From Trypanosoma brucei gambiense DAL972 (taxonomy: Eukaryota > Euglenozoa > Kinetoplastea > Trypanosomatida > Trypanosomatidae): 64,000 bases of DNA. The notes beneath the pieces were generated by a model. The model ran no database searches and was not told where the DNA came from. It saw nothing but the letters and a program-made list of their open reading frames with translations. The stretch is taken from NCBI RefSeq assembly GCF_000210295.1, contig NC_026744.1:1984001-2048000 (forward strand). Direction: 5' to 3'. A program made the translations under genes and the position numbers. This document shows positions 28,887-39,133 of the stretch, piece by piece. Each line of letters opens with the position of its first letter. Position 1 is the stretch's first letter.

Positions 28887-30062
28887 TTACACAAGTCGTG
28901 TCAGACGCGCAACCACGCTATCAACAAGTCCCAGGACTACGAACAAGCCACCAACTATTCCACAGAGTTGCACCAAAAAGTGGTATATCGGCTCTCGTTT
29001 GAAATTATTGTTCACCTGCATTGGAAAAAAATCGAAGGAAAACTCGACAGAAGGAAAACCACCATAGCCAATAGCCACTTCACGGGAATTCCAGTTTGCG
29101 CTGTATTCATATGTCGGGGGGTGGAGGCCAGATGAAGCGCCACTTCCGTAGGTGGTAGGCACTATGTTCAAATAATACCTGACCTTCATGAATCTTCCAC
29201 TACCGTTAAATCGTTGTTTCTCCAGTGGATTTAAAACACCTCGGCGAGAATGACGTCTTACGCTTTCGTCCCCAATAGAAAATTTATTTATCACATGACT
29301 TGCATCAAATTTCAAAAGGTCCTCCATCTTGATTGTGTTTTTGATAACCTTTGGAGTGAAAAATATAACTCCACTCACTTTTCTTACATTCAAGGCACCC
29401 CTGTAATTACAGCCGGGGTTTTCCAGAGATAGTTCACCGATGCATTGCTCGACCACATTTTTATTCGGCCTCGGCAGTCCTTTTCTATCGTGTTCGGCCA
29501 TAACTTCTTCGCAAGTGTTGCAGCAATTCTTACCTCCAGCGATGGCTTTATTACCAGTAAAACACCTTCCGCAAAAGTCGGGGGAGTTGGGGTCATTTCT
29601 CCTAGTGTATAAAGGGCTCCTGGGGTCTGTGAAAAAGCGTCGGGTGCCCAGATAGGCAAGATTTCCCCCTACATCCACGGGAGTTTTTAACAGGTTTTCC
29701 GTAACATTAATACTAAAAGTTCCGCTAACATCACTCACATCGAGGAAAAGATCGTGGCACGGCTCTTGCATGAATGTAATGTCAATATTAAAAGTGATAT
29801 TCTTCTCAGGGCTGGTATCCACTGATAGTTCCGTCTTGTAGGCATTCCAACCTAAAGTGTAGGACATAACTTCCCACGATGCAAGAAGCCCAACCGCAAA
29901 AACTGTTATAATGCTAATAATAGCACCAGCTCGGGTCTGGGATCGGCAATAATCCTCCTTTGGTTTCGTGAAAAGGTCTACAGCTGCAACTTTCCGAAGC
30001 AAAAAGGACGACGGAACTGGCTCGTCGTCGCTTTCGCTGCTGCGTTTCCGGAGGCCTATCAT
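28887..30062 (-). CDS. ERV46: Erv46/ERGIC3-type ER-Golgi cargo receptor
   Basis: A 391-aa membrane protein of the Erv46 family. A cytosolic N-terminus with VAAVDLFTKPKEDYCRSQT is followed by a membrane span (~46-66), a large lumenal domain and a second span (~362-385). The lumenal domain carries the family CxxC pairs (DFCGRCF, CCNTCEEV) and the signature NPGCNYRGALNVRKVSG. Erv46 with Erv41 cycles between ER and Golgi in COPI/COPII vesicles and retrieves ER proteins that have escaped. The C-terminus ends ...ARLTRLV without a KKXX signal. It is the first gene of the minus-strand array next to the strand switch. ATG at 30062. Confidence 0.93.
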   Translation of the reverse strand: MIGLRKRSSESDDEPVPSSFLLRKVAAVDLFTKPKEDYCRSQTRAGAIISIITVFAVGLLASWEVMSYTLGWNAYKTELSVDTSPEKNITFNIDITFMQEPCHDLFLDVSDVSGTFSINVTENLLKTPVDVGGNLAYLGTRRFFTDPRSPLYTRRNDPNSPDFCGRCFTGNKAIAGGKNCCNTCEEVMAEHDRKGLPRPNKNVVEQCIGELSLENPGCNYRGALNVRKVSGVIFFTPKVIKNTIKMEDLLKFDASHVINKFSIGDESVRRHSRRGVLNPLEKQRFNGSGRFMKVRYYLNIVPTTYGSGASSGLHPPTYEYSANWNSREVAIGYGGFPSVEFSFDFFPMQVNNNFKREPIYHFLVQLCGIVGGLFVVLGLVDSVVARLTRLV

Positions 30063-30721
30063 TGAAATAAGTTATACCGCTGTTTCTTCATACATTGAAA
30101 AGGAAGAAAGCACTCGGTGCTGCTGTCAGTAGAAGCAGAAAATGAACGCAGAGCCACAAGGGGCTATTTGCAGACACTTCATGGCATTGATGCTAAAGTG
30201 TCTCAACAGCGTGACCGCATCTGAATAAGACATTACTTCTGATAGTTACACATTCCATCCCAAATCAAAATACAAACACGTGGAGTGGAAGGGGAGGGGA
30301 GGAGCACAAGAACAAACTGCGATCATGCCCGTAGAGAGGTCTTGGAGGGCAGGATAACTCGCTGACGATCGAATCTGCGCCATCCGCCAGAATAAGGTAA
30401 TTCAACAAACACATGTAAGATTCCGCAAAAAAGATTACAGCGCTAAATGTTTACGTGCAGCGGCCCCTCCAATTCTCTTTGGTCATTGACAGCACCTAGA
30501 CTTCTCTTGTCAGCCGCTCAGGCACATTTGTCCCCACCTTGTTTCCTTCAGGTGAGATATTTTTTTCACTTGTCCCCCCTACTCTGGAGCAACACTTGTT
30601 GCGCGGGTGTAACTCCTAAACTTTAGAATTCCCCACTGAAATTCATTACACTGCAATAGACATTCACCAGGATCACGACCGACCACCATGACGAAGCACA
30701 CAACAAGGTGCTAGCTGGTGC

Positions 30722-32914
30722 TTATGATGTCATCCCGCCTTTGAGCACTCGATACACACTCTTACTTTGGCGACTACGGGCTGCTTTTGAATAGTATTCG
30801 CTGTCTTTTAAAATACTAGGTGCTTGGCGGACCAAAGAGCTTTTTTTCTTTGGTGAAAGGGGGGTCAGACTGAAGAGGGGCCCACCGTTCATCCTCCCCC
30901 TAACACCATGGAAAAAGTTAATCACCATACAAGGTTTAACACCCTCTTTCAACAAACCTTCTCCGTGGTTCATGGCGCTTTATCCGTAGTAGAGCTGACC
31001 GCACCCACGCGCACGCCGTTGGGAGTTATTTCCCCCTCTTGCTGGTACTCGAATAAAAAGCATACCACGAAATCGGATAAACCTTGCTTTCGCTGGAGAA
31101 TCAGCGGGCATTCCAGCGTACTCGATGCTAACTCAGGTGGTTGGCGACCCGTTAAGGAGGAAAGGCAACACATCAGCTTTGGGGTTTGATAAAAGCGCCC
31201 ACGCGACCTTCAGCACGTGCAGATGCGCTTTCTGGGATACCTGCAGTGTGTTTCCGTTTTTTAGCTCACTGTCCGAACTGGACACGTGCCCAACTTCATA
31301 TGGATCGCACAGGAGATCTGGTGTTCTCTCAAAGCTAAAGAGGGTGGCATCGGCAAAACACCCGTACAATTAAAAATCTAGCCTTGCCATCGTGTCCGCA
31401 GCTCCCTTGTGTGCGGAGGAGAGCAAACTCACGAGGATATCTTAATATCCGAGCAAGCGGCTGCTCCAAAGCGTAAAGAATACCGATACTTCTGGGTAAT
31501 TGTATAGCGTCCGGCAACGTCGACAGGCGCTGTTTCCATCTCAGATAATGCCTGTTGAGCTCATGATCGGAGACTGGTTGCGTTTGAACCTTGGTCCCGT
31601 GCATTTCCTCTGGCCGTTAACCGTCATCCGCCCACCGCTGGCGTGCCGTCTTCATAGGGGAACTCTTCATAACAGGGAATGCGCACAAAAAAGGAAAAAA
31701 GCACAAAAAAACACCGAGGGCGGCGGGAAGGTGTAGGCAGAGCGATTGCCATATCCTGGCGGATTTGTCAGGACGTCAGGTATTTCATCTAGAGCCGCTG
31801 TGTTAACGTTCCAGGGAAATGGAAAAAGGACGGAGTAATTCGAGGGAACGGGGGGAGCCCCACGTCGGTACAGAAGAAGGAGCGTGGCAATAGAAGGTGC
31901 ATCCATGTCGCTTGCAGGTGTTGCCACAAAAGAGTCAGGAAAGGGGGAAGAGAATGACGGTGTTTAGCGATTCATCATCCCCTCTAATTGGCGTAAAAGC
32001 TGCCCCCTGAGGTAAATGGGAGTACCCTGCAACACGCACGGAGAAGCACAGCATAAATAACCGGAGGATGAATGCCTTTAGACCTGCAAAGGACCAAAAG
32101 CGGAAAGAGGAAGAAAAGTAACTTGGAGAGGGCGCCGTTTTCGAAATACGCCAAATCAACCTCGTGTTTTGTATTCGCAGTGCCACGCGGTACAACCCCT
32201 TAAGCCGTCTGAACAGAGATTCTGAATCAATCTCAAGTGAAAGGTAGGAGCATTTCTGCCCCCTCGTAGCGGTTGTGGGGAAGGGGAGTGCCATCCCGAA
32301 ATGCAGGTGGCGTGCCGTCAAACCCTACGAAACACGGTGTAGTAGTTCCCAAGGTACCTGTTCATTCTCCCTTAGTGACTCTCGACACTAGTGCTTTTAA
32401 GGCGTCACCACCCGGCGATCCTCTTCTTTTGTGCTACGCTGTGCGGTCACACCTAGTAAGAATCGCGAACCCCGCGATGAATAAGCGTATACAGGAAAAG
32501 GAAAGGAAAAGAAAAACGGCAGGGACTGTGATAGTCGCACCGTTAGAGTGCCAACAGCGCGTGAATCAACTATAGTTGCCATGCCTCTGAGAAGAAGTTT
32601 GAGTAACGGAAGCTGCTGTTGAGATTCATGGACTTGTCGCGGGCGATCGCACCCCTCATGTACGGTTCTGGGTTGAAAAGAGAGTGAGAGGAGGGCAAGG
32701 CGAAGCAGATAGGCTTGATTTTCCCCGCGGCTCGTTTATTATTCCTTTTTCCTTCGCATTGCACCGGTAAGAACCCCGAAGGTAGCATTACATTTTCCCT
32801 GCTGCAGGGGCATGTGCTGCCGGTTGAGTCGGGCGTTGCATCGGGCTGTCTCACCGAGCCAAATGGTGCGGGTGTGCCGCCACTTCTTCCCCGAGGAGTG
32901 GAGTTCCTAAGCAT
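30722..32914 (-). pseudogene. Frame-broken coding-like block, origin unknown
   Basis: Between ~30,720 and ~32,910 the base composition resembles coding DNA (balanced GC, few homopolymers) rather than the pyrimidine-rich spacers of the window. On the minus strand open frames follow one another with frame changes: 32914-32570, 32321-31935, 31927-31667, 31604-31335, 31369-31133, 31173-30970, 30973-30722, several overlapping by a few to 40 bases. Their text has balanced composition, e.g. WNVNTAALDEIPDVLTNPPG and DFVVCFLFEYQQEGEITP. I could not match it to VSG, RHS, ingi/L1Tc or any gene family. A decayed gene or mobile element is one reading; chance open frames is the other. Confidence 0.3.
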
Positions 32915-33950
32915 CGCCCATCCGGCTGGCCCCAGAAATATTATTTCAGTCTTTTAGGTTACAGTAGTGAAGTGCCACCCGAGCTCATATTGGCCGAACC
33001 GTAGGCGGAAGGGGAATTGTGAACTTTCATGGCCCTCTCTTTTTTTTTTTCCTTGGTGACCGCCGCCTTCCCTGAGCCCTCTCTGATTGGGGGAGCGGAA
33101 GGGGATCCCGGCGGTTTCATCTCCGTCGTTGGAGAGTTACTTCCCCGGCCCCTTCGATCGATGTTTCCTCGTCCGTTTCTTTGGTTTATCGCACCTGTGT
33201 GGACGGGTTGTTGGTTTCTGGTACTTCGTCTTTTGATGTTCGAGCACGCCCTTTAACCTCTAGGTTGGACTCCTTCGACGCACGCATGTTCTTCCACAGT
33301 GCGGGCGCCGAGGTTTTTTTGTTTTGGCACCCCTTCTAGCTGCGTGTACAGCCAACGTGGATCAGCTGGTGGACACAGTTGGCCTCCGGGCGCGTCCTCT
33401 TTTAGCGGTATTCTCTAAAGGCGGGTGGTTAAGACTCATTTTTTATTTGTGCCGCTGTTACTTCAATGTGATCCTGACGCATCGTGTATCTGCTTTGTTT
33501 GTGCTAGCTGATCGTTGCCACTGTTGGTTTGTTGCTGTCCCTATGTTGTTGTCTCTTACAGGGTGTGGTGGTAGTGTTTGCTTTACGTTCGTATGGTGAA
33601 TGCCTTCTACGATGTTTTGATTTCCGGACGTTTTGGGTCTTTGGTTTTGTTAGTGTTTAGTGTTGACAAAGTTGTTAACGTTGGTGCTGCAGCCGACGTG
33701 GGACTGTGTGGGCCGTCTGTACTATTGGTGTGTGTAGCTCTCCCTCTTGGCTTCGTTTCAACAGCCCTTTCACGTAGCAGGTAACGTGGTTGCTGTACCT
33801 TTGAGATGTATATGTATATATTGGAAAGAATTGTCCTACAAAAGGGACAAGGGCAGCTGATTTACTTGAAGTAGAGAGGGTCGTTGGGAAGAGGGGTGTT
33901 TGGCTTCATTCTCCCAGATTAGCTAATTGGCGACAAAACGCAGTTTGCTA

Positions 33951-33997
33951 CCATCTTTTTTGCTCTGCCTTTTCATGTTCTCCTACACTCTATAAAG
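33951..33997 (+). promoter_or_regulatory. Trans-splice polypyrimidine tract and AG acceptor for TGS1
   Basis: A pyrimidine-rich stretch (about 33951-33990) is followed by the first AG at 33996-33997. Splicing there leaves a 15-base 5' UTR before the ATG at 34013 and excludes the upstream TTG as start. Confidence 0.6.
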
Positions 33998-34012
33998 CTG
34001 TTGCTAAACGCG

Positions 34013-34768
34013 ATGGCCAAACTTGGGACCTTGTACTCCGATGATAAAAGCGTAGAAAAATATTACGGTCAACGCCATCGGTTGTGGTCTCGTTTTGACG
34101 ACGGCGTTTGGATGACGAAGAAAGGATGGTTCGAGGTGACGCCTGAAGGCATTGCCCGATCTTCTGCTTCCCTGCATGACGTTCTCAAAGATAAGGGATG
34201 CTGTTTGGATTTGTTTTGCGGCTGTGGCGGTGACACAGTCCAATTGGCTCAGGTTTTTGAAAAGGTAATAGCTGTAGATATAGATCCCGATGCTATAGAA
34301 GCAGCCAAAAAGAATGCCGAGGTATATGGTGTTTCGACTCGAGTTACATTTCTGTGCGCTGACTACAGGACTCTAAAACCTGAAAACTTTTCCGTTAACG
34401 CTGTTCACTGCTCTCCCCCATGGGGCGGTGAACTGTATGCTGGTGCGCCGTTTTTCGATTTGCAAAATTCGCTTTGTGCCTCAAATGGCATAAAATTTTC
34501 GGACTTTTATGAACTGCTGTCAAAATTTTCGAATAATATTACCATGTTTCTACCGAGAAATACTCTTCTGTATTCAGTAGTTCCACCAAAATTTGCTGGG
34601 ACCTTTGCGGTGTGTAGACACTATGCCAACGAAAAGTGCAAAGGGATTACTATTTTGTGTGGCGATTTGGTAGCGTCTTCCCAGCTGAGAGCACCCTCAG
34701 CGCCAGTGTATTCAATACGAAATAAGATTCCACTTTGTGTAGAGAAGCGAGGGCGTGGGTCTTTGTGA
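34013..34768 (+). CDS. TGS1: Trimethylguanosine synthase (TGS1-type cap methyltransferase)
   Basis: A 251-aa SAM-dependent methyltransferase that converts m7G caps of snRNAs and snoRNAs to m2,2,7G. Motif I is LDLFCGCGGDT (65-75), motif II VDIDPDAI (88-95), and the catalytic motif is CSPPWGG (133-139), the NPPF/SPPW type in which Trp stacks on the m7G. The N-terminal KYYGQRHRLWSRFDDG and WFEVTPEGIA segments match the TGS1 family. The protein is the minimal catalytic version, without the long N-terminal extension of vertebrate TGS1. It is the first gene of the plus-strand array. The open frame reaches a TTG four codons upstream; the ATG at 34013 is used. Confidence 0.95.
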   Translation: MAKLGTLYSDDKSVEKYYGQRHRLWSRFDDGVWMTKKGWFEVTPEGIARSSASLHDVLKDKGCCLDLFCGCGGDTVQLAQVFEKVIAVDIDPDAIEAAKKNAEVYGVSTRVTFLCADYRTLKPENFSVNAVHCSPPWGGELYAGAPFFDLQNSLCASNGIKFSDFYELLSKFSNNITMFLPRNTLLYSVVPPKFAGTFAVCRHYANEKCKGITILCGDLVASSQLRAPSAPVYSIRNKIPLCVEKRGRGSL

Positions 34769-34931
34769 ATAAAATCTAAGTTGTTTATGGTTTTGTTGTC
34801 ATCCAAGTCTCACCAAAATCAACAGCTCAAGGTGTACAGGCTCGCTCTGTTTCAGTTTTTGCAATTGAATAAGTATTAATTGTTCACTTTACAAAACACT
34901 TTTTTTTTCCTACCACCTTCTACGAAGTAGG

Positions 34932-36593
34932 ATGAAGAGATACCGTTCCTCTGTTGTTACGAGATTAGTGAGGGCGATCACACTCCGTCCCGATGCTACC
35001 GTGGACCCAGAGAGGTATCCACTAGGCTACGTGCCTCTTGATGGATCCGAGTCGGTTGACAGTGTATGGTCTCTCGTAAAAAGTGGCGCCTTCGTTGCTC
35101 CACTTAGTAAAATCGAAACCATTCACAGGGCTCACGTGGGGATAAGGTATCTCACGCAGTCGGAGTATCCTGCTCTTAGTAGTATTGACGTTGTGGGTTT
35201 GCAAACCAGGCTAAAGGAGCTATGTAGTCGCTTGCTTATACGACGTGATTTCTGGGTTCTTGATGATTACAATGACCCCGAGCTTAATTCCAGCTTTGGT
35301 ATCCAGAATATGTACTTTGATAACTTCAAGTGGTCTCAAGTTTTATGGAGAAGGTTTCAGCAGTATGTGGAGGAGTACTTTCCCGTAGCTGAGCACACCC
35401 ATTTGACGTACGATGAGTACCTCCAGTTGTTGAGAAGTTTTTCTCACTTTGAACAGGGTGCGAAATTGTTGCCATTACTACCCAAGCGCTACAGAATACA
35501 TCCACCGTTCGGAGTGCCCGCACTGTCAAGAATTGACATGGAGCCCCTCCTTCTGTACAGTCAGTGGTTGAAAAATTTTAGAGGACCCTTGAAGCTTGAC
35601 GCAGCTCTCGTAATCAGGAGTGGTTGTGGGGCTGCGGTATTTGCAACAAAGTTAAACGGTGTTCCCATTGTCAGAGGTGTGGATCCAAACCCCAGGGCGG
35701 TGATGTCATGTCGTAAGGACGCTCAACGCATGGGGAGACGGTTTGACTCTATTAGTTTTCGAGTCGGTGAGATGTTCCCAGACAAAGATGATGGCAACGG
35801 AGTGCCCAATAGCCGCAAATACGATATCATCGTTTTTTATCCTGATCAAGGATGCTACAACTTATTCTTTACAAATGCCATTGGCGAATATGCTCCTGTA
35901 CTAACCGGATTTGCGGGGACGTTGGAGCACTTTTTTGAGGAAGCGGGGGACTATCTTTCAGACTCGGGCGTTATTGTATTATGTTGCACCAACGTCTATT
36001 CTATTCTGAAACCAACTGAGCCGCACCCTATTGAATACGAGATAAAAGTGAATCGGAGGTGGGTGTTGTTGGATTATTATGATATGCCGGTTAGAGGGAA
36101 AGGGACTTTATCCCACACTCCGACGGACCATCACTATCGTATTCCTATGGAAATGAGGAAGTGTATGCGAAGCGAACTGTGGGTGCTGCACAAAATGACT
36201 TCCATAGCGCACTTTGCACATATTCACAATATACCCGGAGCGCAGCCACCGTCTTGTGTCGTATCGCACTGGAGAAATAAGGCAATAGGCAAGCTGAGAC
36301 GTGCTGTGCTCAAAGGTCAAGTGGAATCCAGTGGGGGTGACTGGGACGACTACAAAAAACGGCTCGTACACCTACTTCAAGAGCAAAGCGAAAACGACGA
36401 AGACGATAAAGCTCAAGCCATCCGGATGGCGATGGACCCAAATTACCCAAAGGAACTCGCGGACCGTGCTAGAGCTGCCATCGAAAAAAATATGGATACT
36501 GACAAGGCTTTTCACAACAACGTTGCGAAGGCGTTCGGCGACATTTCGCCGCGGGAACGCTTTGATGCTTACCTTTCGTGTTATCGTCTTTGA
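34932..36593 (+). CDS. Methyltransferase-like protein, probably mitochondrial
   Basis: A 553-aa protein with a Rossmann methyltransferase-like core at residues ~215-400: LVIRSGCGAAVFATKLNG takes the place of motif I (a GxG but no acidic residue just before it), VRGVDPNP is motif II, and YDIIVFYPDQGC takes the place of the catalytic motif IV. The N-terminal MKRYRSSVVTRLVRAITLR is basic, hydroxylated and free of acidic residues, a good mitochondrial presequence. The C-terminal ~100 residues are charged and helical, ending SPRERFDAYLSCYRL. Methyltransferase-like proteins of this kind, some inactive, are found in trypanosome mitoribosomes and their assembly intermediates; that role is a guess. 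Short spacing (163 bases) from TGS1. A pyrimidine tract at 34900-34923 with AG at 34926-34930 fixes the ATG at 34932. Confidence 0.75.
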   Translation: MKRYRSSVVTRLVRAITLRPDATVDPERYPLGYVPLDGSESVDSVWSLVKSGAFVAPLSKIETIHRAHVGIRYLTQSEYPALSSIDVVGLQTRLKELCSRLLIRRDFWVLDDYNDPELNSSFGIQNMYFDNFKWSQVLWRRFQQYVEEYFPVAEHTHLTYDEYLQLLRSFSHFEQGAKLLPLLPKRYRIHPPFGVPALSRIDMEPLLLYSQWLKNFRGPLKLDAALVIRSGCGAAVFATKLNGVPIVRGVDPNPRAVMSCRKDAQRMGRRFDSISFRVGEMFPDKDDGNGVPNSRKYDIIVFYPDQGCYNLFFTNAIGEYAPVLTGFAGTLEHFFEEAGDYLSDSGVIVLCCTNVYSILKPTEPHPIEYEIKVNRRWVLLDYYDMPVRGKGTLSHTPTDHHYRIPMEMRKCMRSELWVLHKMTSIAHFAHIHNIPGAQPPSCVVSHWRNKAIGKLRRAVLKGQVESSGGDWDDYKKRLVHLLQEQSENDEDDKAQAIRMAMDPNYPKELADRARAAIEKNMDTDKAFHNNVAKAFGDISPRERFDAYLSCYRL

Positions 36594-36700
36594 GTAGTAG
36601 TTTTATTGTTTTTACTGTCTCGCTGCGGACCGTTGTCGCCAATATCTCACATAGATTCCTTGCGAACTTGTGTAATTAAAGAACTTGTTGCTCATTTATG

Positions 36701-36729
36701 TTTTTTCTCTCTTATTTTTCCAAACAAAG
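36701..36729 (+). promoter_or_regulatory. Trans-splice tract and AG acceptor deciding the next start
   Basis: A 21-base pyrimidine run (36701-36721) is followed by AG at 36728-36729. Splicing here removes the upstream in-frame codons from 36685, so the start of the next protein is the ATG at 36781. Confidence 0.65.
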
Positions 36730-36780
36730 AGTAACCGAGCCTCTTGTGTTATTTTAAACCTATTCGTCGTCGTTTGTAGT

Positions 36781-37182
36781 ATGGACGTGGTTGAAAAATT
36801 TCTTTCTCTTCGCCGTGAAGGTCGTGGCGAAGAGGCGTATAAGATGCTCGCGCCTGGCGCAGCGATGGGCTGCCCATGGGGAGGAATGCACCACGGGGAG
36901 ACTGTGCAGGAATTACTAAGAGACGAAGCCCGGTTTGTTAAGAGAGGGTATCTTGACCACGTGCCCATTGAGAAAATTGACGAGAACACTTTTCAAAGGA
37001 AGTTCAAGTGGGATCGTGGAATGTCTGAGTATGGTAATAGTGGTTTTAAGGGCGTAGGCATTCTACCCGTTTGGCGTGAGATATACTTTGTTGATAATGG
37101 AAGCATCCGCCTGGTTACAGCCAACAAACAACTTAAGAATCGGTCATTGTGGCACATGCTTGGGGTTTCACGAGTTCGTTGA
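36781..37182 (+). CDS. Small NTF2-like/SnoaL-like protein
   Basis: A 133-aa protein with no family I can name for certain. It starts with a helix (MDVVEKFLSLRREGRGEEAYKML), then a conserved-looking GCPWGG turn, a second helix with ETVQELLRDEARFVKRG and three to four beta-strands (TFQRKFKW, GILPVWREIYFVDNGSIRLVTANKQ). Helix-helix-helix then a curved sheet is the layout of NTF2-like folds, which serve as binding pockets in many proteins. The open frame begins 32 codons earlier, but that stretch contains the splice tract, so the ATG at 36781 is used. Existence is likely; function unknown. Confidence 0.7.
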   Translation: MDVVEKFLSLRREGRGEEAYKMLAPGAAMGCPWGGMHHGETVQELLRDEARFVKRGYLDHVPIEKIDENTFQRKFKWDRGMSEYGNSGFKGVGILPVWREIYFVDNGSIRLVTANKQLKNRSLWHMLGVSRVR

Positions 37183-37612
37183 GCAGTTGGGACACTTGGA
37201 ATACACCTGAGCATCTGGAGAGACAGGCATGTGTGTCCCGAACACAACGGATACTTGTCTACGTATCCTAGCGGCAAAGTAGGCGCACTTATGCTCAACG
37301 CATGAACTGTGTAAAATAGCGTTTTGCCCGCGTTCGAGCGTCTTTTTTCAGAGATGCGGTAGGCCCTTTCAACGATCAACCATCCCCCCTCTATTTAGCA
37401 ATGGGTGTGAGAGAGTTGCTACCCACTTTTGTTTACCGTGTTCGTGCTCCATTGTTTTAATTTTTCGAGACCGGACAGTTTTCGAAGTACTGCGGGGCAA
37501 AAACAAAAAACGGTGACCTTATCACTCTTCCTGTCCCACGACAATTTGTCTGTTTGCCTTTCCGTTTGTTACAACTTTTTAAAGAAAAAAAGCTGGGGTT
37601 TCAACAGGTGCC
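37183..37612. other. Intergenic gap before ORC1/CDC6
   Basis: About 430 bases. The second half has pyrimidine tracts (37515-37580) with the first AG at 37583-37584, and no ATG between it and 37613; this supports the ORC1/CDC6 start. No gene seen. Confidence 0.5.
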
Positions 37613-38923
37613 ATGAAACGAAGGAGGGACAGTAACGGTAAGTCCATTGCGGCACTTAGGGCTGGGGTGGCAGCGCTGAGCGTATCTAGCAATATAGCTT
37701 CTAGGGAGCTTACCTGTCGTGATTCCCATGTTAAAGCTATATTAGACTTCTTGAATGATAAAGTTCACCCTGTCATGCAGGTTTTCGGTATGCCGGGTAC
37801 GGGAAAGACAGCGTCAGTGAACCACGCCCTCGCTCTTCTTGCGAGCTCGTCACCAGCAGGGTCGAAGCCCACAGCTGTCTTTCTTAATGGGTACATTATA
37901 CAAAAAACATCTGATATATACTGGACCTTGAACTCACACCTAAGCAAAACTCGGTTAAAACATGCTGAAAATTGCTTACCGGAGCAATGTCCTGCTCTGA
38001 TCGAAAAGAGATTTAAGCAAGGTTGGGGGAGTAGCACTACGCCCTTATGTGTGATAGTTGTCGATGAAGTTGACAAAGTCCTTAAAAAGCACAACAAGGC
38101 GTTTTTCAGGATAGTAGATTGGTTAAGTCTACCGTATGCGTTTTGTAAACTGATAACAATTTCAAATAGCATGGAACTGGCAGCTGATGCGAAAACGAGA
38201 AGTCGACTGGACATAACGAAACGTCTCGTCTTCGAACCATATAGTCTGCCTGAGCTCAAGGAAATTATTCTTCGAAGAGTGAGTCACATCAAACCTACGT
38301 TATTTGCGGAGAAAGCAATCAACTATCTATGTAACCAAACTGCATCGCACTACGGGGATGTGAGACGTCTTTTACAATCTGCTTCCTCCGCCATTTGCGG
38401 TCTCATGATGAGAATAGAGGAGGGTTACAAGTTGCCGGAGAAGCATGATGGCTTGCTAACTGTAAAGGATGTTCACTCAGTTGTTCGCCAAATATTTCAC
38501 GATCGCTTTGTTGAGTTTATCCAAACTATTCGTCTTCCCGTAGTGTTTATCAGCGTTGCTGTCATTGCAGTAGAGACAGCAAGGCTTTTTCGAGCGAACT
38601 GCGAGGACAGCCGACTACCCATAGATAGCTTGTTTACGGCAACGAAGAGAGCCCAAGAGCGTTTTGGCTCAGTTTTTGCAGACCTACATGCCGTCACTTT
38701 GAACTATGGGGCGTACCTAGAAATAGTAGAGATGCTGCGGGAGGTAGCACTGATTGACGTTTCGGTAGGTGAAGAGCGCATTCCCGTCAAAACGGTTCAG
38801 TCACTACTCGAGGCCACTGAGAGGGCACACGCGTCAATGCTACAACCATTCCAAACAGTCGTCGATGCATGCAAGCTCCACGATGACTTTGGTACGGGGA
38901 TATGCCCACTGTTTTCGATATAG
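37613..38923 (+). CDS. ORC1/CDC6: Origin recognition protein ORC1/CDC6-type AAA+ ATPase
   Basis: A 436-aa AAA+ ATPase of the ORC1/CDC6 family that marks replication origins and loads the MCM helicase. Walker A is GMPGTGKT (59-66), Walker B VIVVDEVDK (147-155), sensor 1 ITISN (181-185) and the sensor 2 region GDVRRLLQSA. A winged-helix-type C-terminal part follows (~300-436). There is no BAH domain or long N-terminal extension, so it is archaeal-like in size, as described for the single ORC1/CDC6 of trypanosomatids; T. brucei also has a more divergent ORC1B, which this could be confused with, but the intact ATP site favours ORC1/CDC6. The basic MKRRRDSNGK start suits nuclear import. Confidence 0.92.
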   Translation: MKRRRDSNGKSIAALRAGVAALSVSSNIASRELTCRDSHVKAILDFLNDKVHPVMQVFGMPGTGKTASVNHALALLASSSPAGSKPTAVFLNGYIIQKTSDIYWTLNSHLSKTRLKHAENCLPEQCPALIEKRFKQGWGSSTTPLCVIVVDEVDKVLKKHNKAFFRIVDWLSLPYAFCKLITISNSMELAADAKTRSRLDITKRLVFEPYSLPELKEIILRRVSHIKPTLFAEKAINYLCNQTASHYGDVRRLLQSASSAICGLMMRIEEGYKLPEKHDGLLTVKDVHSVVRQIFHDRFVEFIQTIRLPVVFISVAVIAVETARLFRANCEDSRLPIDSLFTATKRAQERFGSVFADLHAVTLNYGAYLEIVEMLREVALIDVSVGEERIPVKTVQSLLEATERAHASMLQPFQTVVDACKLHDDFGTGICPLFSI

Positions 38924-39133
38924 TTGTAAAATACCGTCTTGGGACGTGTGTGCTTTAAACAGATTAAAAGAAAAAAAAGCAAAACAAACCAATAGATCAC
39001 GCAAAAAAGATGACTCTGTATGTCACTTGAATTAAATACTGTTGTGCGTAAGCGATTTGTTAGAAACGGAGCGTTGTGGCTAGTATGTAACCATTACAAT
39101 TATTCTTCTTGTACTTTTTCTCGACACTGGAGA

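Larger units (their letters stand above)
30063..34012. promoter_or_regulatory. Divergent strand-switch region, putative bidirectional transcription start region
   Basis: Genes run leftward from 30,062 and rightward from 34,013, so the ~3.95 kb between them is a divergent strand switch. In trypanosomatids such places are RNA polymerase II initiation regions marked by H2A.Z/H2B.V, H4K10ac and H3K4me3. The sequence fits: from ~33,000 to ~33,800 the plus strand is rich in G and T, and from ~30,240 to ~30,330 it is rich in A and C, so each flank is GT-rich in its own direction of transcription. No TATA element or tRNA gene is visible. The central part (30,700-32,950) looks like decayed coding DNA and is listed separately. 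Confidence 0.75.

Noticed and set aside
28503..29135. Plus-strand open frame of 210 codons
   Set aside because: It is antisense to the gamma-CA-like start and the Erv46 end, with no recognisable domain.
30361..30385. GATCGAATC resembling a tRNA B box
   Set aside because: Flanking bases do not form a T stem and no matching A box, anticodon arm or acceptor stem could be found.
31575..31605. GGTTCAAAC on the minus strand, resembling a tRNA B box
   Set aside because: The five bases on either side do not pair as a T stem, and no cloverleaf fits.
30063..34012. Possible ingi/RIME or VSG relic in the strand switch
   Set aside because: I could not see the 5' conserved retroposon start, a poly(A) tail with target-site duplication, RT motifs or VSG cysteine patterns; kept only as an unassigned decayed block.
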